The position numbers were made by a program, and so were the translations under genes. Of a DNA stretch of 64,000 nucleotides, positions 1 to 7,823 are shown one piece after another (positions within the stretch are counted from its first letter, which is position 1; the number at the start of each line of letters is the position of its first letter). Under the pieces are notes generated by a model that was given only the letters and a program-made list of their open reading frames with translations, was not told the origin of the DNA and did no database searches. This DNA is from Bhargavaea ginsengi. Its GTDB lineage: Bacteria > Bacillota > Bacilli > Bacillales_A > Planococcaceae. The stretch is from contig NZ_FNZF01000002.1 of the NCBI RefSeq assembly GCF_900109165.1, positions 124,001 through 188,000 of the forward strand, given 5' to 3'.

Positions 1-288
1 CTCGGCGGCCAGGGGGTCATCTCGGTTGTGGCAAACGCGGTGCCCGCCCAGTTCCAGGAAATGTACGAACAGACATTCACCAATCTGACGCGTGCACAGG
101 AGCTTCACTACCGCCTGACCCCGCTGATCAGCGCGCTGTCGGTTGATGTGAATCCGATTCCGATCAAGGTGCTCACATCGCACCTCGGCTTCGGCGACTA
201 TGAAGTACGCCTCCCTCTCCTGCCGCTGGAAGAGGAGGAGCAAAGCCGCCTGATCCGGCAGTTTGAATCAATGATGATGGAGGTTTGA
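1..288 (+). CDS. dapA: 4-hydroxy-tetrahydrodipicolinate synthase, C-terminal part (truncated by window)
   Basis: The reading frame is open from base 1 and ends at a TGA just before dapB, giving about 95 residues of a longer protein. DapA condenses pyruvate with aspartate semialdehyde in the lysine/diaminopimelate pathway. The visible part begins with the GGQGVISVVANAVP stretch that forms a late barrel strand in DapA, followed by the helical C-terminal region with a PIPIK segment typical of the family. The catalytic lysine lies upstream of the window. Only one base separates its stop from the dapB start, so the two are almost certainly one operon. The 5' part is missing only because the window starts here. 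Confidence 0.9.
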   Translation, partial: LGGQGVISVVANAVPAQFQEMYEQTFTNLTRAQELHYRLTPLISALSVDVNPIPIKVLTSHLGFGDYEVRLPLLPLEEEEQSRLIRQFESMMMEV

Positions 289-289
289 C

Positions 290-1027
290 ATGAAATTGCT
301 GCTTTGCGGGTACGGCGCGTCGAACAAACGCGTCGCCGCCCTTGCCAAGGAACGGGGACATGAGATTGTGGGTGTGCTGCTTTTGCGCGGCCAGTCGGCT
401 GACGGCTATCCGGTTTACCGGCCGGATGAACGCCTTCCGGAAGCCGATGCGGTCATCGACTTTTCGCATCCTGTCCTCACGAAAGCCCTGCTTGCTGCGG
501 ACACCGGACTGCCTCTGGTGATCGCAACAACAGGAGAAAAGGAAGTTCTGATTGAACAGATGAAGGAAAAGGCGGATCGCCAGCCGATTTTCTTCAGTGC
601 AAACATGAGCTACGGGGTGCATATCCTGACGGAGATTGTCCGCTATGCCACCTCCCTCCTTCCTGCCTTCGATATTGAAATGACCGAGCGCCATCACCGC
701 AAAAAGGTCGATGCACCAAGCGGGACGCTCATCAAGCTGTATGATGCCATCGCATCTGCCCGGCCATCTGTCCATCCCGTGCATGACCGTTCCCAGACGG
801 AAGGCGCGCGTACCGACGAGGAGATCGGCATCCATGCGGTACGCGGCGGCACGATTACGGGAGACCATGAAGTCCTCTTTGCCGGGCACGATGAGACAAT
901 CACCATCGCACACCACGCCCAGTCCAAGGACATCTTCGCATCCGGCGCACTTAATGTTGCAGAGCGCCTGATCCATAAGGAAAACGGCTATTATACTTAC
1001 GATAATCTCGGAATCGGCGATTCCTGA
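290..1027 (+). CDS. dapB: 4-hydroxy-tetrahydrodipicolinate reductase
   Basis: DapB reduces hydroxy-tetrahydrodipicolinate with NAD(P)H, the step after DapA towards diaminopimelate and lysine. The 245-residue protein starts with a nucleotide-binding strand (LLLCGYGASNKRV) and carries the family signature around residues 132-145 (ERHHRKKVDAPSGT), which holds the catalytic histidine/lysine pair. It is shorter than the roughly 266-residue enzymes of E. coli and B. subtilis and resembles the short staphylococcal form. The GGAGG ribosome site lies inside the end of dapA, six bases before the ATG. A strong terminator follows directly, so dapB is last in its operon. Confidence 0.93.
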   Translation: MKLLLCGYGASNKRVAALAKERGHEIVGVLLLRGQSADGYPVYRPDERLPEADAVIDFSHPVLTKALLAADTGLPLVIATTGEKEVLIEQMKEKADRQPIFFSANMSYGVHILTEIVRYATSLLPAFDIEMTERHHRKKVDAPSGTLIKLYDAIASARPSVHPVHDRSQTEGARTDEEIGIHAVRGGTITGDHEVLFAGHDETITIAHHAQSKDIFASGALNVAERLIHKENGYYTYDNLGIGDS

Positions 1028-1037
1028 AAAGATTAAA

Positions 1038-1066
1038 AGCGGAGGGCGCTTGCCCTCCGCTTTTTC
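1038..1066 (+). terminator. Rho-independent terminator after dapB
   Basis: A ten-base-pair stem (AGCGGAGGGC with GCCCTCCGCT) and a four-base loop are followed by TTTTTCTT, eleven bases past the dapB stop. Confidence 0.9.
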
Positions 1067-1092
1067 TTATGCCTGGTAACATTGCTGCTGCG

Positions 1093-1259
1093 ATTTCGTC
1101 ATTCGTTTCAATAGTTTCGTCATTCGGCCTTCTGATTTCGTCATTCCACCGGATGATCTCGTCATTGGAGTGCCCGACTGGGGCGAATGACGAAATTGAG
1201 CCCGTGAATGACGAAATTGCGGGCGCGAATGCAGAAACCGACCCTATGAATGATGAAAC
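1093..1259. repeat. Array A: 21-bp-period head-to-head repeat (TTTCGTCATTC family)
   Basis: Four cores on the plus strand start at 1093, 1114, 1135 and 1156 (ATTTCGTCATTC, GTTTCGTCATTC, ATTTCGTCATTC, ATCTCGTCATTG). Four inverted cores start at 1185, 1206, 1227 and 1248 (GAATGACGAAAT twice, then two degenerate copies). Every step within each half is exactly 21 bp, with nine-base spacers that vary. The halves face each other around 1176, so the whole can fold as one long hairpin. It lies between the dapB terminator and the 3' end of parC. A second array with the same core, period and symmetry is at 20104-20238. Function unknown. Confidence 0.9.
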
Positions 1260-1283
1260 CGGCAACATAATGCTTCAACATAA

Positions 1284-1328
1284 ACTCCCCCTGCCTGCAG
1301 CCCGGATGGCCTGCGGACAGGGGGAGTA
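1284..1328 (-). terminator. Probable terminator hairpin of the parEC operon
   Basis: An ACTCCCCCTG arm pairs with CAGGGGGAGT across a 25-base interior that itself contains CTGCAG/CTGCGG pairing. It lies just beyond the parC stop on the minus strand. The T-run is weak (TTTATG). A closely similar hairpin with a better T-run follows recN at 55126-55165. Confidence 0.55.
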
Positions 1329-1333
1329 TTCAT

Positions 1334-3784
1334 TTATGCCTGTTCATTTTCTTTAGTTTCCATGTCGACGGCCAGATAGACCGCAGTGACATAACCGTCC
1401 TCTTTCTGGTCGACGGCAAAGCTGCCGTTTGAATAACGGTCGGCCATCCGGTAAGCATGAGGCAATACGGGTACTTCCGCATCCTTGTCCGTTCGCAGGA
1501 TGACGGTGTCCTGTTTGTCGGCGAGGACGACACCTGCAATCCGATGCGGGTTGGATTTGAGTTCTTTTAATGACACGAGTCCCCGTTTTGCACGTGAACC
1601 GAGTTCATATTCACTGATCGGCATCCGTTTGACGGCACCCCGATGTGTTGCAAGAATCAGCGAGCGCTCATCATCCGCCGATCGGAGAATGGAAGATACG
1701 ACATAATCGCCGTCTTTCAGGTTAATGCCTTTGACCCCCGCAGTACGGACACCTGTCGGAGCGACTTCCTCAAGCGGGAAGCGGAGCCCGTAGGTCAGAT
1801 GGGTAAAGAGCAGCACTTCGTCCGAGGCCCCTGCAAGGTGGACAGACTGCAGGGCATCCCCTTTTTTGATGGACACCGCCTTGTACAAGCGGTTAGTGCG
1901 CTTAACCTGATAGTCGGCAAGTGCGGACCGTTTGATGAATCCGCCTTTGGTGACAGTGACGATATCGGTGTCCTCCCTGTCAAATGATTCGATGCCGATT
2001 GCGGCAATGATCTCTTCTTCAGGACTCAGCGGGATAATGCTCGAGATGTGCTGGCCGAGGTCTTTCCAGCGGATATCCGGAAGCTCATGGACAGGCTGGG
2101 AAATGTAATTGCCGGAAGACGTGAAGAGCAGGAGTGACTGCTGGGTGTTGAGCGTGCCGCCGTACAGCAGCCGGTCGGTCTCCTTCATCTCGAAGTCACG
2201 GCCGCCCGATGCCCCGTACGAGCGCTGGCTCGTGCGCTTGACATAGCCGTCTTTCGTGACCGTGACGACGACGTCCTCGCTCGGGATCAGGATATCGAGG
2301 TCGACCTTGATTTCCTGGATTTTCGCCTCGATCACTGAACGTCGGGGTTCCGAGAAGCGCTTGCGGATATCTTTGAGTTCGGACTTGATGACCCGCATCA
2401 GTTTTTTCTCGGAGCCGAGGATTTCCGTGAGTTCCTGAACGAGCGCTTTCAGCTCTCCTTCTTCCTTTTTCAGCTCGGTGATATCTGTGTTTGTCAGACG
2501 GTAGAGCTGGAGGGAGACAATCGCTTCAGCCTGCGGTTCAGTGAAGCTGTACGATTCGATCAGATTGTTTTTAGCGTCCCGCTTGTCCTTGGATGCCCGG
2601 ATCGTCCGGATCACTTCATCAAGGATGGAGAGGGCCTTCATGAGCCCTTCTACGATGTGCAGACGGTCCTTTGCGCGCAGAAGGTCGTATTCCGAACGCT
2701 TCGTGACGACTTCTTTCCGGTGAGCGATATAAGCATCAAGCAGCATGCCGAGCGACATCAGCTTCGGACGGCGTTCATCGATTGCAATCATGTTGAAGCT
2801 GTAGCTTACCTGAAGGTCAGTGTTCTTGAAGAGGTATTGGAGTATGGCTTCCCCGTCGATGTCTTTCTTGAGTTCCACGACGATCCGGAGGCCGGTGCGG
2901 TCTGATTCGTCACGGACTTCCGAAATGCCTTCAAGCTTGCGGTCGATCCGGAGCTCGTCCATCTTCTTGACGAGATGGGCCTTGTTCACTTCGTACGGGA
3001 TTTCGGTGATGACGATCTGCTGCTTGCCTCCGCGGATCTTTTCGATTTCGGTCTTCGAGCGGACAATGATCTTTCCGCGGCCCGTCTCGTAAGCTTTTTT
3101 GATGCCTTCCGCACCCTGGATGATTCCGCCTGTCGGAAAATCCGGCCCCTGCAGGACGGTCATCAGTTCATCCGTCGTCACGGCAGGATTATCGATCCTC
3201 ATAAGAACCGCATCGATCACTTCGTGGAGGGCGTGAGGCGGGATATCTGTCGCGTATCCCGCTGAAATGCCCGTCGAACCGTTGATGAGCAGATTCGGCA
3301 GCATTGCAGGGAGAACTGTCGGCTCATTTTCGTTATCATCGTAGTTCGGGATAAAGTCTACGGTGCGCTTGCCGATATCACGCAGCATTTCTGAAGCGAT
3401 TGCGGAAAGCCTGGCTTCCGTATAACGCATGGCAGCAGCGGGGTCGCCGTCGAGCGAGCCGTTGTTCCCGTGCATCTCGATGAGCGGATGCCGGAGTTTC
3501 CAGTCCTGGCTCATCCGGACCATGGCTTCGTATACGGAAGAGTCGCCGTGCGGGTGATATTTACCGATGACGTTCCCGACCGTTTTCGCCGATTTCCGGA
3601 AGCCCTTGTCGTGTGTATTGTTTTCTTCCATCATTGCGAACAGGATGCGCCGCTGGACCGGTTTCAGTCCGTCCCGTGCATCGGGAAGCGCGCGGTCCTG
3701 AATAATGTATTTACTGTAGCGCCCAAAGCGGTCGCCGATGACCTCTTCTAGCGGGAGGTCCTGGTATCGTGCTGTTTCCGTCAT
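1334..3784 (-). CDS. parC: DNA topoisomerase IV subunit A
   Basis: ParC is the DNA-cleaving subunit of topoisomerase IV, which decatenates daughter chromosomes. The 816-residue protein has the N-terminal breakage-reunion domain with active-site tyrosine Y121 in [11 protein letters not shown], then a coiled arm and C-terminal beta-pinwheel repeats. The quinolone-resistance region reads [11 protein letters not shown] (about residues 77-87), with the serine and glutamate that are wild type in Firmicute ParC, so no target-site resistance change is visible. The start ATG overlaps the parE stop by four bases (ATGA), showing translational coupling. Confidence 0.95.
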   Translation of the reverse strand: MTETARYQDLPLEEVIGDRFGRYSKYIIQDRALPDARDGLKPVQRRILFAMMEENNTHDKGFRKSAKTVGNVIGKYHPHGDSSVYEAMVRMSQDWKLRHPLIEMHGNNGSLDGDPAAAMRYTEARLSAIASEMLRDIGKRTVDFIPNYDDNENEPTVLPAMLPNLLINGSTGISAGYATDIPPHALHEVIDAVLMRIDNPAVTTDELMTVLQGPDFPTGGIIQGAEGIKKAYETGRGKIIVRSKTEIEKIRGGKQQIVITEIPYEVNKAHLVKKMDELRIDRKLEGISEVRDESDRTGLRIVVELKKDIDGEAILQYLFKNTDLQVSYSFNMIAIDERRPKLMSLGMLLDAYIAHRKEVVTKRSEYDLLRAKDRLHIVEGLMKALSILDEVIRTIRASKDKRDAKNNLIESYSFTEPQAEAIVSLQLYRLTNTDITELKKEEGELKALVQELTEILGSEKKLMRVIKSELKDIRKRFSEPRRSVIEAKIQEIKVDLDILIPSEDVVVTVTKDGYVKRTSQRSYGASGGRDFEMKETDRLLYGGTLNTQQSLLLFTSSGNYISQPVHELPDIRWKDLGQHISSIIPLSPEEEIIAAIGIESFDREDTDIVTVTKGGFIKRSALADYQVKRTNRLYKAVSIKKGDALQSVHLAGASDEVLLFTHLTYGLRFPLEEVAPTGVRTAGVKGINLKDGDYVVSSILRSADDERSLILATHRGAVKRMPISEYELGSRAKRGLVSLKELKSNPHRIAGVVLADKQDTVILRTDKDAEVPVLPHAYRMADRYSNGSFAVDQKEDGYVTAVYLAVDMETKENEQA

Positions 3785-5763
3785 GCCTGTTCCTCCTCAG
3801 CTGTCTCGGCCGTCAGGAATTCATTTTCTAGGATCGTCGCGCCGTCTTCCATGCCGAAGTCGACGTTGTCCTCGATCCACTTCCTCCTCGGCTCAACTTT
3901 GTCTCCCATGAGCGTCGTGACGCGCCGCTCGGATTTTGCCCCGTCCTCGATCGTAACGCGAATGAGTGTACGGGTCTCGGGATTCATTGTCGTATCCCAG
4001 AGCTGGTCGGCATTCATCTCGCCGAGACCTTTATAGCGCTGGAGGATATAGCCTTTTCCGACTTCCTGGATGGCTGCATCCAGTTCGCGCTCTGTCCAGG
4101 CATAGGCCATCTTCTCTTTTTTGCCGGTGCCTTTGGACACTTTAAAGAGCGGCGGCAGTGCGAGATAGACTTTGCCGGCCTCGATGAGCGGTTTCATGTA
4201 GCGGTAGAAGAAGGTCAGTAGCAGCACCTGGATGTGGGCGCCATCAGTGTCGGCATCTGTCATGATAATGATCTTGTCGTAGGCGATATCATCGACATTA
4301 AAGTCGGAGCCGACGCCCCCTCCGATCGTGTGGATGATCGTTGAGATCTCTTCATTCTTCATGATGTCCTCAAGCTTCGCCTTTTCCGTGTTGATGACCT
4401 TTCCCCGAAGCGGCAGGATCGCCTGGAAGGTACGGTCGCGACCCTGTTTCGCGGAGCCGCCGGCAGAGTCACCCTCGACGAGGTATAGTTCGTTCTTCGC
4501 TGCGTTTTTCGACTGTGCCGGGGTCAGCTTGCCGGACAGCAGCATTTCCGAGCGCTTCCGCTTCTTGCCGGAACGCGCGTCTTCCCGAGCCTTGCGGGCC
4601 GCTTCACGGGCCTGCTGGGCACGGATCCCCTTGCGGACGAGTGTGGCGGAGAGCTCTGCATGCTCTTCCAGGTAGTACATGAGTTTCTGCGAAACGACGG
4701 CGTCTGCCGCCGCGCGCGCCTGGCTGGTGCCGAGCTTGCTTTTGGTCTGCCCTTCGAACTGGAGCAGCGCCTCCGGAACCCGTACCGAGATGATTGCTGA
4801 AATCCCTTCGCGGATGTCCGCCCCGTCCAGATTCTTGTCCTTTTCTTTCAGCAGTCCCGCTTTCCGGGCATATTCGTTGAAGACCCGCGTCATCGCAGTC
4901 TTGACACCTGTCTCATGCGTCCCGCCGTCCTTTGTCCGGACGTTGTTGACGAAGGACAGAATCGTCTCCGAGTAGCCGTCGGTGAACTGGAAAGCGAATT
5001 CGAGCTCGATCCCGTCCTGTTCCCCTTCGATATAGGCTACTTTATGCATCGTATCTTTCTCTTCATTTAAATATCCGACAAACTCCATGATGCCGGATTC
5101 ATAAAGAAACTCATCCGCCCGTCCGCTTCCCTCATCAGACAGGGTGATTTTCATTCCTTTTAGCAGGAAGGCCGATTCGCGCAGCCGTTCGCTCAGGATT
5201 TCATAATTGTATTTTACTGTCGAGAAAATGGTCGGATCCGGCTTGAACCGGAGAAGCGTCCCGCGCTCGCGTGTCTTGCCGATCTCTTCCAGTGTCGTGA
5301 CGGGATGCCCCCCGCCCTCAAAACGCTGGCGGAACTTCTTGCCGTCCTTGAAGACGGTCACCTCGAGCCATTCAGAGAGGGCGTTGACAACCGATGCGCC
5401 GACGCCGTGCAGTCCGCCGCTTGTCTTGTATCCTCCCTGCCCGAATTTCCCGCCGGCATGCAGGACGGTCAGAATAACTTCCGTCGTCGGTTTACCGGTG
5501 CTGTGGGTGCCCGTCGGCATTCCGCGCCCGTGGTCCCTTACGCTGACGCTGCCGTCTTTATGGACGGTGACATTGATCTCTTCTCCGAATCCTGCCAGCG
5601 CCTCGTCGACCGAGTTGTCGACGATTTCATACACAAGGTGATGAAGGCCGCGTGTATCGGTCGAGCCGATGTACATGCCGGGCCGTTTGCGTACAGCCTC
5701 AAGTCCCTCAAGCACCTGGATCGAGTCGTCGTTGTATTTCATGGTTTCTGTAATTTTGGCCAA
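3781..5763 (-). CDS. parE: DNA topoisomerase IV subunit B
   Basis: ParE is the ATPase subunit of topoisomerase IV. The GHKL ATP-binding domain shows [13 protein letters not shown] and [15 protein letters not shown], and the TOPRIM domain shows [17 protein letters not shown] and [10 protein letters not shown] place the start at a TTG at 5763-5761 because a GGAGGA ribosome site lies six bases upstream and the protein then begins [20 protein letters not shown], giving 660 residues. The frame stays open 23 codons further upstream, but no ribosome site supports that. It is the first gene of the parE-parC operon. Confidence 0.94.
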   Translation of the reverse strand: MAKITETMKYNDDSIQVLEGLEAVRKRPGMYIGSTDTRGLHHLVYEIVDNSVDEALAGFGEEINVTVHKDGSVSVRDHGRGMPTGTHSTGKPTTEVILTVLHAGGKFGQGGYKTSGGLHGVGASVVNALSEWLEVTVFKDGKKFRQRFEGGGHPVTTLEEIGKTRERGTLLRFKPDPTIFSTVKYNYEILSERLRESAFLLKGMKITLSDEGSGRADEFLYESGIMEFVGYLNEEKDTMHKVAYIEGEQDGIELEFAFQFTDGYSETILSFVNNVRTKDGGTHETGVKTAMTRVFNEYARKAGLLKEKDKNLDGADIREGISAIISVRVPEALLQFEGQTKSKLGTSQARAAADAVVSQKLMYYLEEHAELSATLVRKGIRAQQAREAARKAREDARSGKKRKRSEMLLSGKLTPAQSKNAAKNELYLVEGDSAGGSAKQGRDRTFQAILPLRGKVINTEKAKLEDIMKNEEISTIIHTIGGGVGSDFNVDDIAYDKIIIMTDADTDGAHIQVLLLTFFYRYMKPLIEAGKVYLALPPLFKVSKGTGKKEKMAYAWTERELDAAIQEVGKGYILQRYKGLGEMNADQLWDTTMNPETRTLIRVTIEDGAKSERRVTTLMGDKVEPRRKWIEDNVDFGMEDGATILENEFLTAETAEEEQA

Positions 5764-5858
5764 GAGGATTCCTCCATCAAACGTTTGTTCGTATATGTTC
5801 CTATTGTACTTGTTTCGCCGGCTTGTGTCCAACTGCCGGTCCGATAGTCCCGCACTTC

Positions 5859-5888
5859 ATTGTAGACTACTGAAGCCCGCCGTTGCAA
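5859..5888 (-). promoter_or_regulatory. Candidate sigma-A promoter for parE-parC
   Basis: On the minus strand TTGCAA (5888-5883) and TACAAT (5864-5859) are separated by 18 bases, about 95 bases upstream of the parE start. This is a motif match only. Confidence 0.5.
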
Positions 5889-5931
5889 TGTTTGCTGGGG
5901 ATTCCAGTCGTTTGACCCTGTATTGAGGGCA

Positions 5932-5960
5932 TTGTGCGTGTGTCTTGGATGATGTAAACT
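5932..5960 (+). promoter_or_regulatory. Candidate sigma-A promoter for plsY
   Basis: TTGTGC and TAAACT are separated by 17 bases and lie about 47 bases upstream of plsY. The boxes depart from consensus, so support is modest. Confidence 0.35.
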
Positions 5961-6006
5961 GAGACTGACTGTTAAGACCAACCCTTATATCGAAAAGAGG
6001 TTTGCT

Positions 6007-6609
6007 ATGGATACGGCAATTGTGCTTCTCATCGCATATTTACTTGGCTCTGTGCCTTCGGGGCTTTGGATCGGGAAGCTCTTCTACAACAAAGACATCC
6101 GTGAATCGGGCAGCGGCAACCTCGGTGCAACCAACACTTTCCGCGTGCTGGGAAAGCCGGCCGGCATTGCGGTCACGCTCATGGACATCTTCAAAGGGAC
6201 CGCTGCTGTGCTCCTTCTGCTGATACCGGCATTTGCGGATTCGGGCATCCATCCGCTGACACTGGGCATCGCGGCAGTTGTCGGCCATATGTTCCCCGTG
6301 TTTGCGAAATTCAGGGGAGGAAAGGCTGTTGCGACGTCCGGAGGCGTCATTCTCGGTTATAGCTGGCCGTTTTTCCTCGTACTGATCGTTTCTTTCCTCG
6401 TTATCCTTAAGCTGACGAAGATCGTCTCCCTCACCTCGATGGCAATGGGTGTCATTGCGCTGATTTATGCGATCATCAACTACGTCAGGACGGGCGATCT
6501 GTACCTGCTGATTGTCATCATCGTCCTGTCCGCATTCATCTTTTACCGCCACCGGGCGAACATCGGCCGCATCAAGGCGGGAACCGAGCCAAAGGTGAAG
6601 TGGCTTTAG
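6007..6609 (+). CDS. plsY: Glycerol-3-phosphate acyltransferase (acylphosphate dependent)
   Basis: PlsY transfers an acyl group from acylphosphate to glycerol-3-phosphate, the first acylation of phospholipid synthesis, in the cytoplasmic membrane. The 200-residue protein has about five hydrophobic segments and the conserved motifs GSVPSGLWIGK near residue 14, SGSGNLGATNTFRVLGK near residues 35-51, and KFRGGKAVATSGG near residue 100. Length is typical. It is the B. subtilis yneS orthologue and, as there, sits divergently next to parEC. A modest RBS (AGAGG) lies six bases before the ATG. Confidence 0.95.
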   Translation: MDTAIVLLIAYLLGSVPSGLWIGKLFYNKDIRESGSGNLGATNTFRVLGKPAGIAVTLMDIFKGTAAVLLLLIPAFADSGIHPLTLGIAAVVGHMFPVFAKFRGGKAVATSGGVILGYSWPFFLVLIVSFLVILKLTKIVSLTSMAMGVIALIYAIINYVRTGDLYLLIVIIVLSAFIFYRHRANIGRIKAGTEPKVKWL

Positions 6610-6645
6610 TATACTGTAGGGAGACCACGGAAGGCGGTGTGTTCC

Positions 6646-6942
6646 ATGGAGATCAGAATTTCCGATGACGCGCAGAAATGGTTTTATGAAGAAATGGGCT
6701 TGGAAGCCGGCGCTTCAGTACGATTCACGGTCCGCTACGGCGGCTCGGGCCTTCAGCCGGGCTTTTCACTCGGGCTGTCGGTGGAAGAACCGGAAAACCC
6801 GTCCGCGCAAGCGGAGTCGGACGGCATCACCTATTTTGTCGAGTCCGACGATGAATGGTACTTTGACGGACATGACCTCGTTGTCGGTTATGATGCCGCA
6901 TTGGACGAACCTGAATACGGATACGAAAAAGAGAAAGCGTGA
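6646..6942 (+). CDS. HesB/IscA-like protein of the YneR type
   Basis: The 98-residue product resembles B. subtilis YneR, a small member of the HesB-like fold. It shows FTVRYGGSG near residue 27, FSLGLSVEEP near residue 41 and an acidic DGITYFVESDDEWYFDGHDLVV block. The cysteines used by true A-type iron-sulfur carriers are absent, so iron-sulfur transfer should not be assumed. I choose ATG 6646, eight bases after AGGCGG, over an in-frame GTG nine bases upstream. It follows plsY by 36 bases, the same order as in B. subtilis, and a terminator follows. Its function is not known. Confidence 0.8.
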   Translation: MEIRISDDAQKWFYEEMGLEAGASVRFTVRYGGSGLQPGFSLGLSVEEPENPSAQAESDGITYFVESDDEWYFDGHDLVVGYDAALDEPEYGYEKEKA

Positions 6943-6965
6943 ATCCCGCAGCGGATTCACGCTTT
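6934..6965 (+). terminator. Terminator after the yneR-like gene (convergent)
   Basis: A stem AAGCGTGAATCC/GGATTCACGCTT is followed by TTTTG. It overlaps the stop region of the convergent yneQ-like gene and could serve both strands. Confidence 0.85.
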
Positions 6966-7274
6966 TTGTATACCGGTCAGCCTGAAGCGTTCAATCAGGT
7001 CTTCCCTTCCCTCTTTCTTCAGGATTTCATATTCCCTTTCTCCGAACAGGTCAAAGTGCGGATAACGCTCCTTGTGGTCGATCCAATCCGGATGAAGTCC
7101 GTACTGCCTGCCCCAGGCTTCCAGCTTCGCCAGATCTGCGCACCCGGCCTTGGTGACGGTCCGGCAGCCCGGAAAACGGTCATCAAGCCAAAAATGCGTC
7201 AGGAATGCAATTTCTCCCCTGCTGACGGCTTCTTTCCACTCGGATACTTCCTGCCGCTTGACGCCGAATGCCAT
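6957..7274 (-). CDS. YneQ-like conserved protein of unknown function
   Basis: This is a 105-residue soluble protein starting MAFGVKRQEVSEWKEA. It has a dense conserved block EIAFLTHFWLDDRF near residue 20 and a YPHFDLFGEREYEIL segment near residue 70. It matches what I recall of B. subtilis YneQ, which sits in the same place, but no biochemical role is established. The start ATG overlaps the stop of the upstream thioesterase by one base (TGATG), so the pair is translated from one transcript. The in-frame upstream extension lies inside the thioesterase gene and is rejected. Confidence 0.75.
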   Translation of the reverse strand: MAFGVKRQEVSEWKEAVSRGEIAFLTHFWLDDRFPGCRTVTKAGCADLAKLEAWGRQYGLHPDWIDHKERYPHFDLFGEREYEILKKEGREDLIERFRLTGIQKA

Positions 7275-7702
7275 CACACAAGCTCCCTGGCGAGTTCCCG
7301 GTATTTTGCATCCCATTCCGGATCGGCCTTGCGCAGTCCGACCGGCCGGAACGTTTCCTTATGGACAAGCGTGTGTACGGATTGTCCGGTCGCGGCAACC
7401 GTGCCGTCCCCGTGAAGGATCTCATAGCCGTATGTCGTCCGCAGCCGTCCGTGCGACTGGATCCACGTACGGATGATTGCAGATTCCCCGTAGCGCATTG
7501 CGTTTTTATAGCTGATGTTCAGGTCGATCACCGGAGAAAGAAAGCCTTCTTCCTCCAGCTTATCGTAGCGGAAGCCGATATCCTCGATCAGTGATGTGCG
7601 TCCGATCTCCATCCATACCAGGTAGTTGGCATGGTATACGACACCCATCTGGTCGGTTTCCGAATAACGTACCTTAACTGACGTTTCATTGACATACATC
7701 AT
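7274..7702 (-). CDS. Acyl-CoA thioesterase, 4-hydroxybenzoyl-CoA thioesterase family (YneP-like)
   Basis: The 142-residue protein is a hotdog-fold thioesterase that hydrolyses acyl-CoA thioesters. The family signature near residues 10-25 reads VRYSETDQMGVVYHANY, with the catalytic aspartate in ETDQMG, followed by the VWMEIGRT helix. The start ATG at 7702 follows GGAGG by five bases; the next codon is also ATG. It corresponds to B. subtilis yneP and is transcribed with the yneQ-like gene. The natural substrate cannot be told from sequence. Confidence 0.85.
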   Translation of the reverse strand: MMYVNETSVKVRYSETDQMGVVYHANYLVWMEIGRTSLIEDIGFRYDKLEEEGFLSPVIDLNISYKNAMRYGESAIIRTWIQSHGRLRTTYGYEILHGDGTVAATGQSVHTLVHKETFRPVGLRKADPEWDAKYRELARELV

Positions 7703-7771
7703 CTTCACCTCCCTGCCATTATACCGGATAGCAGCCGGCGATGTCCGGAGCAGCATGATCTCGCCGCATAC

Positions 7772-7807
7772 AAAAACAGCCTGGAGAGGATGTCCTCTCC
7801 AGGCTGT
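7772..7807 (-). terminator. Terminator of aconitase gene
   Basis: A perfect 14-bp stem (CAGCCTGGAGAGGA with its complement) with a short loop is followed on the minus strand by TTTTTG, just beyond the aconitase stop. Confidence 0.9.
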
Positions 7808-7823
7808 TGGTCACTCAGTTTGA

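Noticed and set aside
173-976. Minus-strand open frame opposite dapA-dapB
   Set aside because: Antisense to two recognised genes in an operon and not protein-like.
1093-1259. CRISPR array
   Set aside because: Cores are only 12 bases with 9-base spacers and inverted halves, far from CRISPR dimensions, and no cas genes are present.
1069-1356. Open frame with seven-residue repeats crossing array A
   Set aside because: It follows a terminator directly, has no ribosome site, and the repeats follow from the 21-bp DNA pitch. Inverted cores give similar repeats on the other strand as well.
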